Assembly: GCA_021432605.1 (NCBI GenBank)
Contig: MU271144.1
Coordinates: forward strand, 124,001 to 188,000
Length of the DNA stretch: 64,000 nt
Direction: 5' to 3'
Source of the DNA: Coniochaeta sp. PMI_546
Lineage: Eukaryota; Ascomycota; Sordariomycetes; Coniochaetales; Coniochaetaceae
Under the pieces are notes generated by a model. The model saw only the letters and a program-made list of their open reading frames with translations, did not search any database and was not told the origin of the DNA. The translations under genes and the position numbers were made by a program. Shown in pieces: positions 32,755-44,262 of this stretch (the stretch's first letter is position 1; each line of letters starts with the position of its first letter).

Positions 32755-32762
32755 CTTATATA
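32755..32762 (-). promoter_or_regulatory. TATA box of the 53-aa gene
   Basis: TATATAAG on the minus strand (cttatata on +) lies about 250 bp upstream of the ATG at 32507. The pyrimidine-rich leader that follows (CTCCATCTCCAGTCCTCC) is typical of fungal transcription starts. Confidence 0.55.
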
Positions 32763-35700
32763 GAGATATAGAACATGGAGGCAAAGTGCTCCATATATGG
32801 ATGGTACGAGGGGAGGAAGTGTGCTGTCTTGGTTCGATCGTGGTGATAATAGCAGAGTAGTGATGATACAAGCCGGAGTCCCGCACGTGGACCTTACCCC
32901 CTTGTCCTGCGGCCAAGACAGGGAATAAGAAAACAGTGGTCAGCCCAAGACCAAGACCGCTGTAACAGGGAAGTGCTGATACTGGCTATGGATTAAGGAT
33001 GTGTAATAAGGATGGGCTGTAAAAGTCGCATTTAGGCACTGGAAACTGCTCCATCAGTTGCTGCGTGTGCGATAGCAAGTACCAGCGAGGTAGTGTACAT
33101 GAGATACATGGCGAAGAGGGAAGAGAAAAACGAAAATACATCGCACAGAAAAAGTAAAAGGCCTTGATATAGGGATAAGGAGCAAACCGACCCATCTCGA
33201 CAGCCGGGAAAGGGGCCGCATGTCCATGTCTGAGAGCCGTCACGCCAAAGCTATGGCGGATAATGCCGAGAAATCAGAAAAATGAAAGTTTAACGTCCGG
33301 CTCGATGGTCAAAGTGGTCCAAGGTCGACCTCCAGACGCGGATAACGGACCAGGGAGTGGGGAGCAGAGAACTGCACAGATCCCTTCGAACCCCGGTCTC
33401 TCATCGTTAGGGCCGTCAAGAGAGCGTCCATGCCACGGGGTGGGACCTTGGAACCTCACTTTTGCTTCTTCCTGGCACCCGTCTTTGGCCGCCTTGGTAC
33501 ATGCTTGCGAAGTATCCGCATCCGTCCTGCGTAGCGTACTTCAGGATCCCTGCTTCAGCACATGGGCATATGGGGAAGCAAACAACGGCTGCTATCCATC
33601 AAGGTACATGCCTGCTCTGCGCCGGGGTTGGTTGGACCGATCTCTGGCAACCTCGACCGCCGTTTAAGTTACCCACGAATCAAGATGTTGCACGCCATGC
33701 CTGGTTCGTTACCCTCCTTGAGCAACGTGCGCATGCTGCGAGGTAAATCTCTCCTGCGCTGCCACTGCCTCCAATCCGTCCCACCCTTGCAGCTGGCCCA
33801 AAACAGTAGGAGGGGTAATACCTGCCAGGGGTCTGAATTGATCGAGCAGACTTGATGGTGGGGTGAAACTCGCTGCCTCGAGTGGCAGTTGATACATTTG
33901 TTACAATGGAACCTCAAGGGAAAAGGTCTGCGTCGGACGAGAGGGGGTGTCCTCGCGAGGCATTCTCGCACGTCCTCGAGATGAGTGAGATGCACAGACT
34001 CTCGACGCAGCCGCGACGGATTTTCACTGCACACACATCGATCGACCGTCAAAGCAGCAGGGCTCCACCTCCGAAGCTATGACCTTCGATAGTCACTGTT
34101 TTATAACTTCGATCTTTATCGCAACAACTGACAGCTCCTTGAAGGACGGCAATCTGAGGAATCGCCTGTCACAGGGAGTGTCAAGGCCGTGCGAGTATGC
34201 ACACCGTCCCTTCTGTCCCTTCCATTCCTTGCTCTTGATCGTTGTCAAATCCGATTCGTCATGCCGCAATAGTAAAGCAAGCTGGTCACAGATGCTTAAA
34301 TGAAGTAGGCCGATTGTTATATCAGGGCGCTTATCCTGTGGAGAGGTATCTTGGTTGGATATCCTGTAGAAGGCCAAAGCTCCCTGGAATCGTGAGCTAT
34401 TCGCGCATGTACACTTGTGGAGATCTCACAGCAGCTTCAGTGGCGGCAAGGCAGCCGTCAGATCCGACATTTGGTCCTTTGTCCTTTTTCTTCGGCTGGT
34501 CCAAAGCATAACTTGTTGTCCGTCCAAGCGTATTGATGTCTGGGACAGATATTTCGGCATATACAGCCGAGTGTGGGGGTCTTAGACGGCTGGTGAGGCT
34601 CGAAAGCACCTAGCCCAGATTTCCTAGCCCAGATCTGAGGATTGCCGAAACGAGCAGTGTCCTCTGAGTCAATGCTGAATCGGCGCCAGCGGCCCCTGGA
34701 TAACGAGATTTTGGATAGTGAGAATGCAATGTCGATTGACAACGAGACACTATGGTCCCGCTTGCCTTGTGTTGTGAGGTCTCATGGTACCTTACTTCGT
34801 GAACATGCTGCACATTGGTCACAAGCGAGCGAGCCGCCTGGATTCCGTCACTCTAGCTTGGCCATATAGCAGAGCCGTTGTAAGCCCGATGCGTGCTCAC
34901 AAGGTCGCTTGACCACTTTGCCGCTCTAATTCGGGCGCGATCCATGGCTTAACGACTCGAATTAACGGTGTCCAGAGTCATCTGACCTCCAAACTATTCA
35001 TATTTTCGGGCGTGCGTCCAATATATATGTACACTGCGTTCTGCGGACATCAAGTCGGAATAGCGAATCTCTTCCACCGGATGTGAATGAGATATGACTT
35101 GCCGTGTACAAGTCTGTAGCACACGCGTAGACTAGCCCAGGTATTCACAGGTAGACATCGTACGAATGCACAGAAGCAATTGCCAAGAACGACTCGCCCA
35201 GCCGTGGGGTTGAGATTGCCCCCCACGGTTGTGCCACTGCTCACTAGGGCACTAAGACACAGCGCTTCAGACGTCACCTTGCTTTAAGGGGGCCAAAGCT
35301 GATTCGTAACCGTTCAGGAGGGGGTCTTGGGTGTGCTGCGTGTCGTTTAAGATCTCATCGTGCAAGCGTTCTGTCTGGGCATCTCAAGGCCAGGACGCGG
35401 CAACGCGACCTCCGTTTTAAGAATATTGATTGGCTTCTGCGTTTCATTTTGCATTTGGTTACCTGCTCTCGCGATAAGGGGGCTCAGCTCCAACTCATGG
35501 CGTTCAGTACACAGACGTTCTCGGATACGTTGAGAGTCTAGTCGGGGTTGACTCCGAAGAGACCTAGCATTTAAGTCGATTAAATAAACTGGGTGGTCGG
35601 AGAGCGGGAATGCGGAATAACGCCGACACCAATCCCATCCCACCAAACATCGAGATCTGCGCCTGCGATCAAACCTGTACCAGACTGGGTTCAAGTGATT

Positions 35701-37345
35701 GGACTTCTCAGAGCAAAAGCATCTGCTTCACGCCAAACGCGCTCAGCTCCAGTGCTGCTGCTGGGGTAGTAGGACCGGAAAGAACTTGCACGGGATGCAG
35801 GAACATGGGCATGCCGCCCGAATTAGGTCTATTTTTTCGAAGTTTGGATCATCCTCTTGAATCCCATGGCGTCCTGTTCCTGTTCCTGTTCCGGATCGAT
35901 GGGATATCCCCACGAGTCGTCGTTGAATAGTTTGGACGCTTGGCAGCTGGCATGCCGGTGGCTCATCTATGCATCAAGCGCCGTCTCAGAGGACAGCTGG
36001 ATTGCTCGTCAGGTGTTCAGACGATGATGCTGGGCTGCCGCCGACGAGCTGCGAAGGAAGGGTCCGAACGCAGGCCGTGGCGAGGTTGCACTGCAGCGCG
36101 CGTTCGCAAACTTTATGTGCCGACAGAATATATGGAAGCTTGGAAGCCCTGAATGGCTCGCCAGAGCGTCAATAGAGGGCTTGGCAAGTATCGTCACCGT
36201 CTTCTTGGGCGATACCTTCTTTTGCCGCTGAGGCTAAGTCCGCTTGCCCTAAACATTCAAGACCTGAAGCACCTGTTGCGGTCCTGTCACGGCCGGATTT
36301 AGGCGACCAAGCGGTGCTGACAACCAACTGCGGGCACTGTCGAGATTTTTTCTACGTTAAGCAACAGAAGAGATGCGAAAAAGAACGCGACATCTGTCGT
36401 TCCGACATGATGAGCGTGTAACCCAAAATCAGTCGAGAACTGGTAACAATGGTGCGGCTTTGCCCATCTTAGCATTCGTTTCTAGGCTCACCAGAACCTA
36501 CCCTAGTGTGGTAGTACCTTAGTGCGGTCGTTGTGGGGCAGGTCGACTGAATCCAAGCCCTGCACGTACCACGCACAGCACATCCGTAGCACGGTTTCAA
36601 AAAGAGGAGGAAAATGGCAAGTTTGGCCGAATCAACTTCGTCCCTCGCCAGCTTCACTCTCCACTGAACCTTAACTTGACAGCCATCCGCGACGTAAGGC
36701 CGAGAAGAGGAGAATGGATACAACTGCAACCAAACGAAGCACGCCAAGAAGGGCAACCTACTCGTCAAACACTGACGATTCAATGCTTCGTACTGACCGC
36801 CAGTCTGGAAACGATTTATTCCCTTACCAATGCTCGTCGGAACCATCGCGGGCCAATCAGAGGCATACTTGCCCAGTTGGGACACAACGCACAGAGCCTG
36901 TGCTCTCGGCATTTGGGCACCACCAATGTCAGCTCATCCGGACGATCCTCCGACGATTCAGAGACAGCCTCGACTTTTCTGACGAGGCGGGGTGACAGTA
37001 CGACCGGGTGTAAGATACACCGCCATCAGATTATTATTATTATGCATCATCGTAGTCGTCGCTTGAGGGAAGGTCGATCTAGCGGAGCAATGACGAAACG
37101 TCGTACCCACCTCGTCCTGCTTGGTCAGTCTTTGGTCATCTTTCACAGTGGTTGCCGGAGCAGGTTCACACTTGAGCTCCGCCAACGGATGAGGATGCAG
37201 GGAGAACACATAATGCCGCCGCCGAGTATGCGAACGAACAGAGAAACAGCGACGGCGATCTCCCGTAGTGCCGGCGCTTGCTTCAGCTGATGATGGCCGC
37301 CTGCCATCCGACGCACGTACTGCGGCAAGTCATACCACAGTAGGG

Positions 37346-37362
37346 TACCTTAAACTAAGGTA
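37346..37362. repeat. Inverted repeat TACCTTA / TAAGGTA
   Basis: Two perfect 7-bp arms (37346-37352 and 37356-37362) are separated by 3 bp. It belongs to the dispersed TAAGGTACCTTA-like set seen in other spacers of this window. Confidence 0.6.
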
Positions 37363-38019
37363 GATCGACCAGTACATGGTATTGACGCAAACATAAAACA
37401 GCGCTAGTGACCGTTTATCAGGACCCAACTCCGCCATAATGTGCGACTTCGACCTAGACAGTTGAGACGTTGTAGGTTGCATCAATTAATGGGCAGAGCG
37501 GGCTCGGTTGTTTCGGCAGAGGGTACCATCAAGATCTGCCAAACTGTGCCCATGACAGGATGAGCAACTTCGAGCTGCATAAACAGTGACGCAGGCAGAT
37601 CACGACGCCCGGCAACTGAGCTCACGACAGGTCATATTCCGGATGTTCTGATGCGGATACCCGACCTCCGTCCTGACGACCTGTGGTCTTGGATGAGCTT
37701 TTCCCAGACTCCATTGAAGGTGAATCAGTTGAGGACACCCTTTATCCTGCACGTTGGTTTGTCTTTCTTGATATGATAGCAGCCTTGGACAAGGACGATG
37801 GCACAATGCGAAGTCAGGTCCCATAACAAGTACTGACGATGGAGGTTGGCTTGGCTGTGGACGTATCGGTTTCATGCCTTGTCTATACGATCGTAGGCAA
37901 AGTGTGGACTCACTGGTCCGCCTGCTCTCCGGGCGCATGGCCATCCCATTCAGATTACCAAGTTGGCCTCCGCACATTCAAAATCCTCTACCAAAGTCCG
38001 TCGCACTGCACCTATGTAC

Positions 38020-39928
38020 TCAGTACTGGAACCGCCAGCGCATATCATCGTCTCCCTCCCACGTCTCATGATCGATATCGCCCACCTCCTTGACCTCGGG
38101 CGCGATGGCGTCGCGCCGCTTATTCTCGCGGGCCATCATCCACCACAGGAGGCCGGTAACGGCCGCGTTGCCTACCAAATACGCAAGTGCGAAGGAGTGG
38201 CCCAGCACGTAGCGCGGGGCTGTCTCGGTGCGGTAAATCTGCGTGCCGATGACAGCGCCGCAGTTACCGATGCTGATCTGCATGGCGTTGGCAATTGCTC
38301 GCTTGGTCTGGCCTGACACGTTGATGGCTGGCCAGGAAAGAGACAAGGCAACAGCCGGGTAAAGGCCTGCCGCCGCCAGGATCGTTCCTGCGTATGAGAC
38401 GCCAGGACGTGCGACCGGGTTGGTGTTCGCTAACAGGATGATGTAGCCGACGGACCCCAGCGCGGCCGAGCCAATGATGAAGATGGCCCGTTTGTGCAGG
38501 CGCTCCGAGAGTGTTGCGATACTCAGGGTGAAAATAAAGGCAACTGCATACGGAGGCACCGTCAATAGCTGAGCTTTTGCCGCGGAGTAGCCGAGCTGGT
38601 TGATAATAGAGGGCTATCGAGGTTAGTCTGATGACGATCCATCTAGAAACCGGCTTAGGGACTGACCAGGAACAACGAGTAGGTATACAGAGGCAAGCTA
38701 GTCGTGTGGAAGCAGAGCCCGTACAGCCAGCACTTTGGATCCTTCAGAGCTGCGAGCACATTGCCCCACGTAAAACCTTCATTATGCGTGGCGTCGCTAT
38801 CGGCAGCGAGGCGGGCCAAGATGAACTTTCGTTCAGTGGCCGTAATGAAGGTTGCGGTGTCTGGGTAGTTTTGGATGAAGAAAAACGCGGCAAAGGCCAC
38901 AACGATGGTGGCAAGACCCTCCTATACAGTCTTGTCAGCAGTCAAGTCGAAGCCTGCAACTATCCATGGTGACTGACCAAAATGAAGATCCAGTGCCAAC
39001 CGTTTGGCCAGACGATGCCTCTCATAAAACCAATTCCCTTGGATCTCGCGTTAGTGAACATCAACTTGCTACTACGGTGCATGTCAAACTCACATATGCC
39101 AGAATACCACCGAATGCACCAGCCAGGGCAGCACCACTAAAGAACAGAGAGATCCTGAACTGCCTTTCTCTTCGCTTGTACCACCTACAGATAGTCTCAG
39201 CATTGCCCGCCCCAGACGATGAGCAGCCCAGCAAACATGACAGAAAAACTCACATGCTGAAATAGTACACGACACCAGGGAAGAGCCCAGATTCCGTGAC
39301 TCCGAGGAAGAATCGAGCCGCGAAGAACCCGGAAAGGTTATGCACAACGCCGAGCAAGGTAGCGACGATGCCCCACGCAATAGTGAGCGTCGGAAGCCAT
39401 AGCCGTGGCGTTGTGCGCTTGAGAACGATGTTGCAAGGGATCTAACATGAGGTAAGTATGTGTCTCGTCAAGAGCATGGCTGACTCTCCTCAACGCACCT
39501 CGAATAGCACGTATCCGATAAAATATAAGGTAAGACCCGTCAGGTACTGGTTGCCGGCTGTAGAATGTCAACTCGGAAGTCCCTTGCAATAGTCAGCTAA
39601 CATCGGAGAAGCGGCGACTTACTCATGCCCAAGTCCGTCGCCAGGCCTTCGATTCTCGCATTGCCGACTGATTACCACCGTCAGCCAGGTTGTACGCCGG
39701 GTCAGAAATTGGGGATGTCGTACCATTGCTTCGGTCGAGAAAGGACAACAGATACAGGATGCCCACAGCTGGCAGCAAGTTCCTGTCCAATTTCCGTAGC
39801 AGCGCCCCTTCGTTGATGCCGCTGAAGATGGTGCCCTCTGAGTCGGAGTTGCCCGGTTCATTGCTCCCTACGGTCTTTTCGTCATCTCTCTGCTCGAGTC
39901 CAGCACTGGGGTCAGTTTCCTTGGCCAT
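38020..39928 (-). CDS. MFS transporter, anion:cation symporter (allantoate/organic-anion) type, 498 aa
   Basis: Eight exons: 39928..39724, 39667..39623, 39557..39499, 39441..39254, 39184..39095 (end 39094), 39037..38978, 38921..38667 and 38613..38020. Seven introns of 53-69 nt all close in frame. Features of the Dal5-like ACS family are clear: RKLDRNLLPAVGILYLLSFLDRSN at the first helix, GNARIEGLATDLGM, EIPCNIVLKR, ARFFLGVTESGLFPG, and WYKRRERQFRISLFFSG, with about 12 membrane helices and cytosolic ends. The family imports organic anions (allantoate, nicotinate, tartrate and similar) with protons at the plasma membrane; the substrate cannot be told. Two donors are GTCAGT and one acceptor is AAG, which is less usual. 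It is divergent from an alpha-hydroxyacid dehydrogenase 2.6 kb away. Confidence 0.9.
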
Positions 39929-42486
39929 AACTAGCGGTATTCGCGAGCTGACTGGGACAGTTGGTACACGCTAGCGACGTCTTCAACCCCGGAGTGGCTG
40001 CAAGAATGAGCGTCTAAACGAGATTTGGTTACAAAGGGTGAACGCTGTCATGTAGGATTTGAAAGGCACCTGACATTTATTGAAAGATACCCGGGAGACT
40101 GGAACAGCGACGAGAAACATGCTGCCGTCCTACCCTACATATAGTGTCACCGCTCCCAGGGCCTCTGAAAACCCTGGATACACACAAGCACCGCAGCGAG
40201 CACGATGTGAAAGGCGGCTCTCACTGCATGGTACTCCACGCTCCCCGGGTCCAGATCGACGCTAATGGGACAATGCCGTTTGATTTTGGCTTGATACTGT
40301 TCCCGCACCAGGCCGCAACACTGGTAGACAACACGGAGATGATATCTGACTTCCATTGCATCATTCCCCAGTTCGTGCCCGATACGGTAACCATGTCATG
40401 AATGCGCGGCTGTGATTGGTCCGACGTACTGGTAACGTCTTGGTTGGCTTGGATCACGACATCGACCGCCGCGATATTTGGAAGGGACACCCCACCAAAC
40501 GTCAGTCAACAAATCCAGGCTTATGTCATACTGTGACACTACCATCCTGTCTCCTCTTCTCGTCGAGAGCCTCTTTCGTCAATATTCGACGATCCGAGCT
40601 TTGAGCTTGATATTAGGCCCGTCAGTCTTCCCGCACCCTTAGACGTTGAAGGCTGAATCTGTCCTGGGTGAGCACTCGCAGCAGCGATGGATCCCGGTGG
40701 CTGTTCGTGCCAGTGATTACTGGTAGGTTGAAGAAGATATCGAAGATAATGCCCTTCTTCCTATTTTCTCCACGCGAACCCGCTCGTCACTATTGCCTTC
40801 GCCTGGTCCAGTTCGAGCCGCATCGTGTCATATACACGGTCAAACAGACACAGTCAGTACGGCGCACGGAAGGTATTGTACCTATTGTTTTTGTTACATC
40901 AGGAGTAGCTGCGAGGCTAGACCTCGAGCATGCTCAGTAGAAGAGAATAGCATATCTCCTGTTTTCTTGACTTCCACAGGACGGGCATGCTTCCCGTCTT
41001 CTGATTCAACTTGATCTCCAGAAAGTGTGCTTGTAAAGCGCCAGTGTCAACAAGTTCGAAATGTCAAGGACACCAACACAGTACCTACATGGAAACATCC
41101 ACAAATATCACATGAATGACGTCGAGAGATGTCAGATCGCAACGTCCTATACGCATGACACACGTGACGGGCTGAGAGAGATTAGTCTTAGCTCCAGACT
41201 GCGCAAGCAACCACGCCTGATTTAGAGCATCTAAGATAGCTTGAGGAGCAGGCATCCCGGGACGGGCTTCTACTTCTACCCATTGTGCCTTCCTTCGAGG
41301 TTGAGTCTGATCAGGCTATCCAAGCATGTAAGCCTTCTATGGTCCGTTGTTTGGCCTCTCGGATATCTTCCCTGCTCCTTCGTCGAGTACCCGACTAAGT
41401 CGCCTTGGTTCTTCCTCTCGTGAAGTTCCATGGCTGATCCATTCGAGATAGTATGCGCTTTGTAACTACAATCACAGGACCATTAGATAACTCCATGAGC
41501 TTATGTTGCCATACTTCGTTGGCTGTACTTGATACCAAGGATCCAGGAACATGAGGCTCTTTGGGTCAGATGCCCCCCTTCCATCACGTCTTTGGCCTTG
41601 CCATTACATAGATATCGAGGTCTGCTGTTTATCTACAAACGCTTCGCGACATGGAGCGACTGCTTGAACATGAACTGTACTATTGTATAACCTCTCTTTA
41701 TCCCTACTCTTTCTATGATCAACAGGTTCCATATACGCATGTCCGGCAGTACGTAATCCAGGATGAGCAAAAGCAAGCAAAAGGAACGTGCAGCACCATT
41801 GAGACACCGGCGGTTCACCAGGTGAGTACGTGTCTGACGATTGCCAGCTTATCTAACGGCCAGCTAAGTGGGATACACATCTCGTCTGTATGTATGGTTG
41901 TACGTCGGAGACCAGGCAATACAGCAGGATTGCCGCTGTTACCAAGGAGCTTGGCATGGAGGTGGTGACAAATGCTTGCCTGGCTATTGCGACATGCGTA
42001 AGCATGAAATAACAGTTCCCTACTCGTGTATATACCCAAAGCCTTGAGTACATGTTGACTTCGGCCTTGTAGTGACGCTGGCGGGATATATCTATAAGAG
42101 GTCGAAAGATGAGGAGAGTATGCAGAGCATCGGACCAACGAAGATTATATTTCGTATGCTATCACAAACACAGTATAGCAGCGACCTCGCATCAGCATTG
42201 CCTACTATACTGGAAACCTCGGTCGTGTGTTTAACCTCGTTCAATGGCCGTCATTGAAGCTCCCGCCATGTTTACATTTGGAGCAGCCGGAATCTCGGTA
42301 TAGCATTGCAGCGACGCCCAAGATGTGCCGGCTTAGCGCCAGATCAATTGCCGATTCCACAATTGCCGGCCATTCAACAAAGGCTGGGCATTACCTCGAG
42401 TTCTCGGATCTCTTGCTCTGCAACAGAATTTACCTCATCTACTATGTTACCAGGCTCGAAACAGTAACCGCCTTAGTGTGTAAGAA
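39929..42486. other. Intergenic region between the divergent MFS and FMN-dehydrogenase genes
   Basis: About 2.6 kb with only short unconvincing frames on both strands. It should hold both promoters. I see no repeat or RNA gene of note. A GGGATATATCTATAAGAGG stretch near 42083-42101 is TATA-like but has no good ORF after it. Confidence 0.45.
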
Positions 42487-44262
42487 ATGACGAAGGTGTA
42501 CGATGCAGAAGAAGGTAAGTGACTTTGCGATGTAAATCCACGGCGGCAATCATTATTATCTCCTTCACATCAGCGGCAATGAGGGGCAAATGCTGACTTG
42601 TGTCCGCTCTAGTCGCAAGGCACGCCTCGGCGGACAGCTGCTGGGTAATCCTCTACGGCAAAGTCTACGACGTGACTGACTTCCTGTCTTCGCATCCGGG
42701 TGGTTCAAAAGTCATCCTACAGCTCGCTGGCCGCGATGCGACCGAGGAGTACGACCCGATCCACCCGCCCGGCATTCTCGAGGAGAACCTCAAGCCCGAC
42801 GCGGAACTAGGCACCGTCGACCCCGAAAGTCTAGCGAGGGTCGAGAAGAAGAGGCAGGAAGCTGCAGCGGCAAGGTCTGGGTCCAATGCAAGCGGTACCG
42901 AAGTCACCAAGTTCACGCCGCCTCCTCTACACACGCTCCTCAACCTAGACGAGATCGAAGCGGCGGCCAAACCGCAAGTGTCCAAAAAATGCTGGGCATA
43001 CTACTACTCGGCGGCCGACGACCTGTTCTCAAAGTCGTTCAACAACGCCGTCTACCGAAAAATCCTGCTTCGCCCGCGCGTCTTCGTCGACTGCACCCAG
43101 GCGTCGACAGCGACCACGCTCCTGGGCCATAAAGTCGGCACGCCGCTCTATGTGTCCCCCGCCGCCATGGCGCGTCTCGCGCACCCGGACGGCGAGGCAG
43201 GCATAGCCAAGGGCATCTCTCGCTTCGGCGCCATGCAGGTCGTCAGCAACAATGCGTCCATGACGCCCGAGCAGATCGTCGCCGATGCGAAGCCGGGCCA
43301 AGTGTTCGGTTGGCAGATCTACGTCCAGAACGACCGACACAAGAGCGAGGCCATGCTGCGGCGGATCAACAAGCTCAGAGATCACTTCAAGTTCATAACT
43401 CTGACGCTGGACGCACCGGTACCCGGCAAGCGGGAGCTAGACGAGAAGGCCAACCTGGAGAGTCAGGCGGTCGTCGACAGCGCGAGCAACGACAAATCGG
43501 ACGACGAGAAGCGGCCCGGTGGTGGCGGTGTCGGTCAGCAGCTGTTCTGGGGCACGGCGGCGGACCTAACTTGGCACACGACGCTGCCGTGGCTGGCAAA
43601 GCATACTGACCTGCCTATCGTCTTGAAGGGCGTGCAGACGCACGAGGATGCTTACCTGGCGGCGCAGTACGCGAGGAAGCACCCTGGCAGCGTCAAGGCC
43701 GTCATTCTCTCGAACCACGGCGGGAGGGCGCTGGACACGGCACCGCCCGCGATACACACGTTGCTCGAGATCAGGAAGTACTGCCCGGAGGTGCTCGACA
43801 CCATCGAGATATGGATCGACGGCGGCATCAAGCGTGGCACAGATGTCGTTAAGGCACTCTGTCTTGGAGCCAAGGCCGTGGGCGTAGGACGGGCGGCTCT
43901 CTGGGGACTCGGTGCCGGTGGCTGGAAGGGAGTAGACCGGACATTCGAGAGTGAGTCTTGTCTCCTTTCATGTAGCTGTTTTGTTTTTGTGGTGCTGATG
44001 CTAACGTTGCATGTAGTTCTCCAAGGCGAGATAGATACCTGTATGAAACTCCTCGGCGCAAAAAACGTCTCGGATCTGGGACCACGGTTTGTAAGACAGC
44101 CCTTTCACAGCCCCGTCAAAAAATCATGCGCGGTTTCAGTATCCTGTCGCTAACCCCGTCTTCAACTACCAGGTCAACGCTCGCGTGGTGGAGCGGGATA
44201 TCTTTGACGGTGACGCAGGGCTGGACAAATCCGGATTGTGGACATCGAGGGCCAAGCTTTGA
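42487..44262 (+). CDS. Cytochrome b5 / FMN-dependent alpha-hydroxyacid dehydrogenase (cytochrome b2-like), 509 aa
   Basis: Four exons: 42487..42514, 42613..43950, 44017..44090 and 44173..44262, all in frame, with CTAAC branch sites. The first exon gives MTKVYDAEE, which joins [11 protein letters not shown]; without it the heme domain would lack its start. Residues 1-75 are a cytochrome-b5 domain with the heme motif HPGG. From about 110 to the end is the FMN alpha/beta barrel, with [14 protein letters not shown], the catalytic [35 protein letters not shown] and a closing [12 protein letters not shown]. The family oxidises L-lactate and related 2-hydroxy acids and passes electrons through heme. 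There is no mitochondrial presequence, unlike yeast Cyb2, so a cytosolic enzyme or another substrate is likely. It may work with the divergent anion importer. Confidence 0.93.

Larger units (their letters stand above)
32508..38019. other. Gene-poor region, about 5.5 kb
   Basis: Beyond the leader and TATA box of the 53-aa gene, no gene is recognised. Frames such as 33263..33667 (+), 35610..35930 (+) and 36676..37290 (+) lack domain features and have mixed third positions. Palindrome relatives lie at 34786-34796, 36513-36523 and 37346-37362. An (ATT) run of about 5 units lies near 37030-37045. The right end holds the 3' UTR of the MFS gene. Confidence 0.45.

Noticed and set aside
33380-33400. 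TTCGAACC / GGTTCGA strings resembling tRNA B-boxes (also near 32831, 56094 and 9998)
   Set aside because: No T-stem pairing around them and no matching A-box or acceptor stem; no tRNA can be folded by eye.
36676-37290. A 204-codon + frame and an overlapping 93-codon frame
   Set aside because: No domain features and mixed third-position composition in the gene-poor region; most likely chance frames.
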